From Paracoccaceae bacterium (GTDB lineage Bacteria > Pseudomonadota > Alphaproteobacteria > Rhodobacterales > Rhodobacteraceae), in assembly GCA_030625695.1 (NCBI GenBank), contig DAOUQK010000256.1, forward strand, positions 1 to 5,431: a DNA stretch of 5,431 nucleotides. Reading direction: 5' to 3'. Positions 1 to 5,061 of the stretch are shown one piece after another. How positions within the stretch are numbered: position 1 is the first letter of the stretch; the number at the start of each line of letters is the position of its first letter. The notes under the pieces were generated by a model. That model searched no databases, had not been told where the DNA came from, and saw nothing but the letters and a program-made list of their open reading frames with translations. A program made the translations under genes and the position numbers.

Positions 1-1106
1 ATGATGCGGTTGCCCGAAGGCATCTCGATCATATCCACCTGTTCCTTGATGTTGGTCCATTTGTGGTTCTTCAGGGCCGCGACCTGAATTTCATTGTCGA
101 AATGGCCGATGTTGCCGACGATGGCCATGTCCTTCATTGCGCGCATATGCTCGATCCGGATCACGTCTTTGTTGCCGGTGGTGGTGATAAAAATGTCGGC
201 GGTGGCTACAACGTCTTCAAGGGTTATCACCTCGTAGCCGTCCATCGCCGCCTGAAGCGCGCAAATCGGGTCTATTTCAGTGACTTTCACCCGGGCACCT
301 GCACCACTGAGGGATGCCGCCGAACCTTTGCCAACATCGCCATAGCCGCAGACAACCGCCGTTTTGCCGGCCATCATGGTGTCGGTGGCACGGCGGATGC
401 CGTCAACCAGCGATTCCTTACAGCCGTATTTGTTGTCGAACTTCGACTTGGTGACCGAATCGTTCACGTTGATCGCCGGGAACGGCAATAGCCCCTTGTT
501 CATCAACTCGTACAGGCGGTGAACACCAGTTGTTGTCTCTTCGGACACGCCTTGGATGGCGTCACGCTGTTTGGTGAACCATCCGGGGCTTGAGGCCATA
601 CGCTTTTTGATCTGCGCGAAAATCGCCTCTTCCTCTTCGGATGTCGGCACGTCCAACAGGTTGGTCTCGCCGGCTTCGGCACGGGCACCCAAAAGGATGT
701 ACAACGTCGCATCGCCACCATCGTCGAGGATCAGGTTACAGGTGCCTTCCTCGAACAGGAATATCCGGTCCTGATAATCCCAATGCTCTGGCAGCGACTG
801 ACCCTTGATGGCAAACACCGGGATATCCGCCGCCGCGATCACCGCCGCCGCGTGGTCCTGGGTTGAAAAGATGTTGCAGGAGGCCCAGCGCACTTCGGCG
901 CCCAGAGCCACCAGCGTTTCGATCAGACAGGCGGTCTGGATCGTCATGTGCAACGACCCGGCAATCCGTGCGCCTTTCAGCGGCTGGGATTCGCCATATT
1001 CCTTGCGCAGGGCCATCAGGCCCGGCATTTCGGTTTCTGCGATATCCAGCTCTTTACGGCCAAATTCAGCCAGGTTGATATCCTTGACGATATAGTCGTT
1101 GGCCAT
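1..1106 (-). CDS. ahcY: Adenosylhomocysteinase (S-adenosylhomocysteine hydrolase), C-terminus cut by window edge
   Basis: Cytoplasmic NAD-dependent enzyme that reversibly splits S-adenosylhomocysteine into adenosine and homocysteine, clearing the product inhibitor of methyltransferases. I translated 368 uninterrupted codons from the ATG at 1106-1104; the frame is still open at the window edge. Visible family signatures are GSLHMTIQTA (His53), DDGGDAT (Asp132), SEETTTGVH (Glu190), NVNDSVTKSKFDN (Lys220, Asp224), YGCKES (Cys229) and the NAD-binding loop GYGDVGKG at 254-261. These match the catalytic and cofactor residues of the family. Residues about 143-182 form the roughly 40-residue insert typical of bacterial and plant enzymes and absent from the human one. 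The family is usually about 460 residues, so some 95 are missing, including the conserved C-terminal tail. The start is supported by AAGGAA eight bases upstream (plus positions 1115-1120). It is divergent from the caspase gene. No internal defect seen. Confidence 0.98.
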   Translation of the reverse strand, partial: MANDYIVKDINLAEFGRKELDIAETEMPGLMALRKEYGESQPLKGARIAGSLHMTIQTACLIETLVALGAEVRWASCNIFSTQDHAAAVIAAADIPVFAIKGQSLPEHWDYQDRIFLFEEGTCNLILDDGGDATLYILLGARAEAGETNLLDVPTSEEEEAIFAQIKKRMASSPGWFTKQRDAIQGVSEETTTGVHRLYELMNKGLLPFPAINVNDSVTKSKFDNKYGCKESLVDGIRRATDTMMAGKTAVVCGYGDVGKGSAASLSGAGARVKVTEIDPICALQAAMDGYEVITLEDVVATADIFITTTGNKDVIRIEHMRAMKDMAIVGNIGHFDNEIQVAALKNHKWTNIKEQVDMIEMPSGNRI

Positions 1107-1150
1107 GTCTGTGGTTCCTTGCTTGTTCAATACGTCTAGTGTTCGCAGGG

Positions 1151-1179
1151 CAGATAACACCGCGCCCCTGCCGGGGCAA
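1151..1179 (-). promoter_or_regulatory. Candidate sigma-70-type promoter of ahcY
   Basis: On the minus strand, TTGCCC (1179-1174) and TATCTG (1156-1151) are separated by exactly 17 bases. They match the TTGACA/TATAAT consensus at 4 of 6 and 3 of 6 positions. A start site near 1142 would give a leader of about 35-40 bases, which fits. The spacing is good but the -10 element is weak, so this is only the best candidate I found. Confidence 0.3.
1164..1177. repeat. Inverted repeat GCCCC-TGCC-GGGGC upstream of ahcY
   Basis: Perfect 5-bp arms (1164-1168 and 1173-1177) around a 4-base loop. It lies within, and slightly overlaps the -35 element of, the candidate ahcY promoter, where a bound regulator could block RNA polymerase. 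If transcription starts further upstream it would instead be a stable leader hairpin. No U-run follows on either strand, so it is not a classic intrinsic terminator. Confidence 0.4.
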
Positions 1180-1184
1180 TAAGC

Positions 1185-1194
1185 CTGTTAACAG
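1185..1194. repeat. Perfect 10-bp palindrome CTGTTAACAG upstream of ahcY
   Basis: This self-complementary 10-mer lies just upstream of the candidate -35 element of ahcY. Its size and place would suit a dimeric regulator site, but I do not recognise it as the box of a known regulator, and one 10-bp palindrome can occur by chance. Confidence 0.3.
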
Positions 1195-1305
1195 CAGAAA
1201 ATACGGTTTTGGCTCGTGTGAAATGGTGGTCCGACCGGTTGGAAACGCCACACTTGGGTGTTTAGCTCACAGTTTGGTTATCTATTGCTTGGCAAACTAC
1301 CGGAA

Positions 1306-1347
1306 TTCCTGCCTTTTGTTTCGCAGGAACTGCGATAGAATGCGCAG
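1306..1347. repeat. Cluster of three overlapping inverted repeats in front of the caspase gene
   Basis: Three inverted repeats share bases. TTCCTGC (1306-1312) pairs with GCAGGAA (1323-1329). TCGCAG (1321-1326) pairs with CTGCGA (1330-1335). CTGCG (1330-1334) pairs with CGCAG (1343-1347), and the last pair encloses the candidate -10 box TAGAAT. The arms are perfect. Because they overlap they cannot all form hairpins at once; as DNA, the repeated CGCAG/CTGCG unit could be bound by a dimeric regulator. The match is seen directly; the regulatory role is inferred. Confidence 0.5.
1336..1341 (+). promoter_or_regulatory. Candidate -10 box TAGAAT for the caspase gene
   Basis: TAGAAT matches TATAAT at 5 of 6 positions and lies 49 bases before the ATG. 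No good -35 lies 16-18 bases upstream; the nearest TTG-type hexamer, TTGTTT at 1316-1321, leaves a spacer of only 14. If real, the promoter would probably be weak or activator-dependent, which fits the inverted repeats around it. Confidence 0.35.
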
Positions 1348-1381
1348 GTAGTCAGTTCGACTGGTAATCTCAGGTAGTCAG
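1345..1381 (+). repeat. 11-bp direct repeat CAGGTAGTCAG in the caspase gene leader
   Basis: Two identical copies lie at 1345-1355 and 1371-1381, a 26-base period, with a looser relative (CTGGTAATC, 1361-1369) between them. The second copy ends inside the ribosome binding site AGGGA (1380-1384), six bases before the ATG at 1391. This placement would suit control of translation or transcription, but a small duplication is an equally simple explanation. Confidence 0.55.
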
Positions 1382-1390
1382 GGACCAACA

Positions 1391-2893
1391 ATGCGCAAGG
1401 TTTTGCAGTCCATCGTCTTTGTTGCCATTTCTTTGGTGGCATCCGCATCTTTTGCCTCTACCGATCGCGTGGCTTTGGTGCTGGGGCTTGGTGACTATTC
1501 TACGATCCCTTTGTTGGATAACACCGTCAATGACGCCCGCGATATGGCAAACACGCTTGATGGTATAGGGTTTGACGTTACTCTTGGGCTGAATTCCACC
1601 GGAGACGAACTGCGCCAACTGCTTGCCGATTTCTCGTTCCGATCTGAAACCGCCGAATTGGCGCTGATCTATTACGCCGGGCACGGGGTCGAAGTGCAGG
1701 GCGAAAACTATATGATTCCGGTGGATGCCAACATCCAATCGAATCAGGATGTGCATCGGCAGTCGATATCTCTTAGTCAGTTGCTGTCAACGGTTGAGCG
1801 CGCCCGCAAGATGCGGATCGTGATACTGGATTCCTGCCGTAACAATCCTTTGGGCGATTTGATTGACACGTCTGAATCAAGCCAGACGGGTGATACAGAC
1901 GCTGATTTGGCAACCCGCGGCGGAGGTGGATTGGCTGCTGCAAATCCTGACCGTGGAACGCTGGTGGCATTTGCTGCCAAGGACGGGCAGGTTGCATTGG
2001 ATGGTTCAGGCGACAACAGCCCCTATGCTCAGGCGTTGATGGAAAAAATGGTGATCCCGGGGCTGGAAATCAGCCTAATGTTCCGACAGGTGCGTGATGG
2101 GGTTCTGAAAGAAACCGCCAATTTGCAGGAACCACATACCTATGGCTCGTTGACGGGCATCCCGTTCTACCTTGCCGGGGCTGCCGAAGGGCAGCAGGGG
2201 CTGGCCGGGGTCACAGCACTTGATGCCTGGGCTTCGCTGCGTCCGGATCAGGAACAACAACTGCTGGCGCTGGCAAATCAGGGCGATACCCGTTCAATGC
2301 TGGGCCTGGCATATATGCGGCTTAACCCCAACGAAGGCCGGTTTGACCCCGGCGCGGCGGTGGACTTCTTTGAACGCGCGGCGGCCTCGGGTTCGCCCGA
2401 AGCGCAGTATGAACTGGCCAAACTGTTTGAACGTGGCACCGGGGTTGAAGTGGACGAAGGCCGGTCGTTAACGCTTTATCAGGCGGCGGCGGATCAGGGG
2501 TTTGCCGATGCAATCAACGATTTGGGGTTCCTGCATTATCAGGGCGGATTGGGCCTGCCGGCGAACCCACAAAAGGCGCTGAAGTTCTTTGAACGCGCCG
2601 CCGATTTGCGCCATCCGCAGGCGCAATTCAACTTTGCCGCCCTGATCGACGACGGGCTGATCGAATCGCGCGGACCGGCCGATGCCGCACATTACCTTTA
2701 TGCTGCCCTTAGATCGGGCAGCCCGGATGTTCTGAACCTGCTGACCGAACGGCCAACCATGTTCACCAACAAAACCCGGCGCGCGCTTCAGGAAGAGTTG
2801 AAGAAATACGACTTTTATACCGGCAGGATCGACGGTGATTTCGGCCCCGGCACCAAACGCAGTATCCGCGCGGCGTTTGGGATTGAAGAGTGA
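1391..2893 (+). CDS. Exported caspase-like (peptidase C14) protein with Sel1-like repeats and peptidoglycan-binding-like C-terminus
   Basis: Complete 500-residue protein, predicted to be a cysteine protease outside the cytoplasm. Residues 1-22 look like a Sec signal peptide (MRK, hydrophobic core, likely cut after Ala22 in SFA|S). Residues about 25-265 are a caspase fold: strand RVALVLGLGDY, catalytic His98 in YYAGHG and catalytic Cys149 in DSCRNNP, so the dyad is intact. An acidic, Gly-rich linker (157-180) separates the large- and small-subunit-like parts. Residues about 293-443 hold four Sel1-like helical repeats, normally protein-interaction modules. Residues about 461-498 resemble a peptidoglycan-binding domain, with YTGRIDGDFGPGT as core. 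The start is supported by AGGGA six bases upstream. Such proteins belong to the bacterial metacaspase/orthocaspase group, which usually cuts after Arg or Lys; the substrate here is unknown. The monooxygenase gene follows after 48 bp. Base composition shifts inside the gene (see findings). Confidence 0.93.
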   Translation: MRKVLQSIVFVAISLVASASFASTDRVALVLGLGDYSTIPLLDNTVNDARDMANTLDGIGFDVTLGLNSTGDELRQLLADFSFRSETAELALIYYAGHGVEVQGENYMIPVDANIQSNQDVHRQSISLSQLLSTVERARKMRIVILDSCRNNPLGDLIDTSESSQTGDTDADLATRGGGGLAAANPDRGTLVAFAAKDGQVALDGSGDNSPYAQALMEKMVIPGLEISLMFRQVRDGVLKETANLQEPHTYGSLTGIPFYLAGAAEGQQGLAGVTALDAWASLRPDQEQQLLALANQGDTRSMLGLAYMRLNPNEGRFDPGAAVDFFERAAASGSPEAQYELAKLFERGTGVEVDEGRSLTLYQAAADQGFADAINDLGFLHYQGGLGLPANPQKALKFFERAADLRHPQAQFNFAALIDDGLIESRGPADAAHYLYAALRSGSPDVLNLLTERPTMFTNKTRRALQEELKKYDFYTGRIDGDFGPGTKRSIRAAFGIEE

Positions 2894-2929
2894 TTTAGAT
2901 AGATGCCCGGCCAGTTTGGCCCAAATCGC

Positions 2930-2934
2930 GAAGG
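2930..2934 (+). promoter_or_regulatory. Ribosome binding site GAAGG deciding the monooxygenase start
   Basis: GAAGG sits seven bases before the ATG at 2942. The in-frame ATG at 2903 has no comparable purine stretch at suitable distance: its upstream bases read TGATTTAGATAG. This favours 2942 as the start. Confidence 0.7.
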
Positions 2935-2941
2935 TGTGCGA

Positions 2942-4444
2942 ATGGATATTACCCCGGCCCCATCAAAAACCGCTTCGCAGGGTAATGTGGATTTCGATGT
3001 CCTGATTATCGGGGCAGGAATTTCCGGCATTGATGCAGCCTATCATCTGAGCAAAACCCGACCGGACACTCGATTTGCGATCCTTGAAAGCATGGACGAT
3101 CTGGGCGGCACCTGGCGCACACATCGTTTTCCGGGCATCCGTTCAGACAGTGATTTGTTTACTTTCGGTTTCAGGTGGAAGCCCTGGACCGGAATCCCGA
3201 TTGCGACCGGCGATGAGATCCTGAGTTACCTGAACGAAGCGATGGCGGAAAACGACCTGCGTCGCCATACAAGGTTCGGCCATTGGGTGGAAAGCGCCGA
3301 CTGGAGCAGCAAGGCGCAACGCTGGGCTGTGAAAGTGTGGCGCAGTGGTGAAACCGAACCGGTCGAGATGACCTGTCGTTTTCTGTGGATGTGCTCGGGT
3401 TATTACCGCCACTCAGAACCTTACAGGCCGACCTGGCCGGATATGGAGCAATTTGACGGGCAAATCGTGCATCCACAGGATTGGCCCGCTGATCTGGACC
3501 ATGCGGACAAGCAGGTTGTCGTCATCGGGTCCGGGGCAACCGCGGCAACGCTGATTCCGGCACTGGCGAAAACGGCAGAGCATGTAACCATGCTGCAACG
3601 CTCACCGACGTATTATTACCCGAAACCAATGATGGACGAGTTTACCACCACCCTGCGAGCGCTGGATTTGCCGGATGACTGGTTTCACGACATCATGCGC
3701 CGCAAGTTTCTGCATGACCAGCAGGTTACCGTGCGCCGATCCAAAGAAGAGCCACAGGTACTGGCGGACGAGTTGATTGGAGCGGCGCGGGCCTATCTGG
3801 GCGAGGATTATGATATTGAGACGCATTTTACCCCGTCTTACCAGCCGTGGCGTCAGAGAATAGCGATGATCCCGGATGGCGATCTGTTCACCACCATCCG
3901 GAGCGGCAAGGCCAGCGTTGTGACCGATCAGATCGAACGGTTCACGGGAGCCGGGTTACGGCTGGCCTCGGGGAAGGAACTGAAGGCCGATATTGTCGTC
4001 ACCGCCACCGGCCTGACACTGAATGCGCTGGGCGATTTGGTATTGACGGTTGATGGCGCACAAGTCGATCTGTCCCAAAGCATTACCCATCGTGGGATCA
4101 TGTTTACCGGCGTGCCCAATCTTGTCAGCGTGTTTGGATATCTTCGGTCCAGCTGGACGTTGCGCGCCGATCTTGTGTCGGATTATGTCTGCCGGTTACT
4201 GGCGCATATGGACGCAAAGGGCGTGGGTTCTGTGACAGCGGCATTGCGCGAACAGGACCAGGGCATGCCAGAGAGGCCATGGGTCGATCCCGAAAACTTT
4301 AACCCCGGCTACTTCTCCAGGAGCTTGCATCTGTTGCCCAAACAGGGCGACCGGCAGCCTTGGCTGATAACCCAGGACTATTTTTCGGACAGGGAGACCC
4401 TGCCGGCGGCTGATCTGGATGATGGTACGTTGGTTTACGCCTGA
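2942..4444 (+). CDS. EthA-like Baeyer-Villiger flavin monooxygenase
   Basis: A cytoplasmic FAD- and NADPH-dependent class B monooxygenase, predicted to insert one oxygen atom next to a carbonyl (ketone to ester or lactone) or to oxidise a sulfur or nitrogen centre. Numbered from the 2942 start (500 residues): FAD-binding GAGISG at 24-29, GGTW at 55-58 and RFPGIRSDSD at 62-71; the Baeyer-Villiger fingerprint FDGQIVHPQDWP at 171-182; NADPH-binding GSGATA at 196-201 followed by VTMLQRSPTYY; and ATGL at 355-358. The pattern closely recalls mycobacterial EthA, also near 490 residues, including PWRQR, SWTLRADLVSDYVCRLL and LPKQG near the C-terminus. The length looks complete and all motifs are intact. 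An in-frame ATG at 2903 would add 13 residues but lacks a ribosome binding site. It follows the caspase gene by 48 bp with no visible terminator, so cotranscription is likely. The physiological substrate cannot be read from the sequence. Confidence 0.93.
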   Translation: MDITPAPSKTASQGNVDFDVLIIGAGISGIDAAYHLSKTRPDTRFAILESMDDLGGTWRTHRFPGIRSDSDLFTFGFRWKPWTGIPIATGDEILSYLNEAMAENDLRRHTRFGHWVESADWSSKAQRWAVKVWRSGETEPVEMTCRFLWMCSGYYRHSEPYRPTWPDMEQFDGQIVHPQDWPADLDHADKQVVVIGSGATAATLIPALAKTAEHVTMLQRSPTYYYPKPMMDEFTTTLRALDLPDDWFHDIMRRKFLHDQQVTVRRSKEEPQVLADELIGAARAYLGEDYDIETHFTPSYQPWRQRIAMIPDGDLFTTIRSGKASVVTDQIERFTGAGLRLASGKELKADIVVTATGLTLNALGDLVLTVDGAQVDLSQSITHRGIMFTGVPNLVSVFGYLRSSWTLRADLVSDYVCRLLAHMDAKGVGSVTAALREQDQGMPERPWVDPENFNPGYFSRSLHLLPKQGDRQPWLITQDYFSDRETLPAADLDDGTLVYA

Positions 4445-4458
4445 TGCCCGGGGCATCA
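4442..4458. repeat. Palindrome over the monooxygenase stop codon, possible weak terminator stem
   Basis: TGATGCCC (4442-4449) and GGGCATCA (4451-4458) are perfect inverted repeats around one base. As RNA this gives a 7-bp stem with a CGG loop that includes the TGA stop codon. No U-run follows on either strand, so it is not a canonical Rho-independent terminator, though it could stabilise the 3' end of the mRNA. The remaining sequence to 4575, between convergent genes, shows no gene; it contains only a short GTTTC-T-GAAAC repeat at 4515-4525. Confidence 0.4.
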
Positions 4459-4575
4459 TAATGCGGTGATGGAAGGCTGCGGACCCTTTGGATCGTATTG
4501 CAAGTCGGTTGGCGGTTTCTGAAACGTCCGATCTGGGCCCGGGACTGAATGAGGGGGCGCTTTGTGCCGTCCAGC

Positions 4576-5058
4576 CTAGGAAAGTTCAGGCGTTGCACCC
4601 CACCGGTTGGTCAATCGGGTGACAATCTGATCCCGCGCCTGGCGGTAACTTGCCAGTTTATCCGCTCGGGTTTCGCCAAGGCCTGTAGGGTCCAGGATTG
4701 GCCAGTATTCCACATCGAGGTGGAAAAACCGGGTCAGTTCCAGGGCACGACGCTGGCTGGCAGGTGAGAGCGCAATCACCAGATCGAAAGAGCTTAGATC
4801 ATCGCCCCATTGCTCCATCTCATCGAATGACCGGGATCGGTGTCGGGCCAGTTCAACGCCGATTTCCTTGCATACAGCAATAGAAAACCCGTCAATTTCC
4901 ATATCGTTGCGCACCCCGACAGACTGCACATAGGTGCCGGTGCCATAAAGCTTTTTCATAATGCCCTCGGCCATGGGCGAGCGGACGGCGTTGTGGTCGC
5001 AACAAAACAGGATCGACTGTGGGAGAGTCTTTGACAGAGTTTGAGGCAGATCACTCAC
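4576..5058 (-). CDS. Low-molecular-weight protein-tyrosine-phosphatase-like protein
   Basis: A 160-residue cytoplasmic protein of the low-molecular-weight phosphatase / arsenate reductase-like fold. The signature loop C-x5-R-S is present as CDHNAVRS: nucleophile Cys20, Asn23 in the conserved loop position, Arg26 and Ser27, followed by PMAEGI. The likely general acid is Asp123 in LDPTG. The expected reaction is hydrolysis of a phosphotyrosine or small phosphoester through a Cys-phosphate intermediate. The loop differs from the usual CLGNICRS: the second cysteine is Val25, while another cysteine (Cys19) precedes the nucleophile, and the tyrosines that usually follow the acid are missing. Arsenate reduction is less likely, since the C-terminal redox cysteine pair of thioredoxin-linked ArsC is absent; the only other cysteine is Cys63. 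The start is GTG at 5058-5056, supported by GGAGG at seven bases. It begins three bases after the UPF0262 stop and is convergent with the monooxygenase. The N-terminus is about ten residues longer than the core needs. Confidence 0.88.
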   Translation of the reverse strand: MSDLPQTLSKTLPQSILFCCDHNAVRSPMAEGIMKKLYGTGTYVQSVGVRNDMEIDGFSIAVCKEIGVELARHRSRSFDEMEQWGDDLSSFDLVIALSPASQRRALELTRFFHLDVEYWPILDPTGLGETRADKLASYRQARDQIVTRLTNRWGATPELS

Positions 5059-5061
5059 CGC

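Noticed and set aside
63..491. Open frame of 142 codons on the plus strand
   Set aside because: It lies wholly antisense to ahcY, whose minus-strand translation matches the family residue for residue.
805..1095. Open frame of 96 codons on the plus strand
   Set aside because: Antisense to the conserved N-terminal part of ahcY; it shows no recognisable domain.
1231..1263. Near-palindrome CCGACCGGTTGG and a 7-bp stem at 1243-1263
   Set aside because: The first is imperfect (10 of 12 bases) and the second needs a G-U pair; neither has a context that argues for function.
1107..1300. SAH or SAM riboswitch upstream of ahcY
   Set aside because: One hairpin is present, but I could not recognise the conserved core of a known class, so I do not report a riboswitch.
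1139..1351. Open frame of 70 codons in the divergent intergenic region
   Set aside because: It has no recognisable domain and would cover the promoter candidates of both flanking genes. The composition of the peptide looks random.
1370..1756. Open frame of 128 codons on the minus strand
   Set aside because: Antisense to the caspase domain, whose sense frame carries the catalytic motifs.
2903..2941. Thirteen-residue N-terminal extension of the monooxygenase
   Set aside because: No ribosome binding site before 2903; the ATG at 2942 has a good one.
1391..4444. Phage-defence cassette of caspase plus effector
   Set aside because: The caspase carries a signal peptide and wall-binding-like tail, and the neighbour is an intact metabolic monooxygenase. 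No sensor, nucleotide cyclase, pore-former or nuclease is present.
4549..4767. Open frame of 72 codons on the plus strand
   Set aside because: Antisense to the phosphatase-like gene and without recognisable features.
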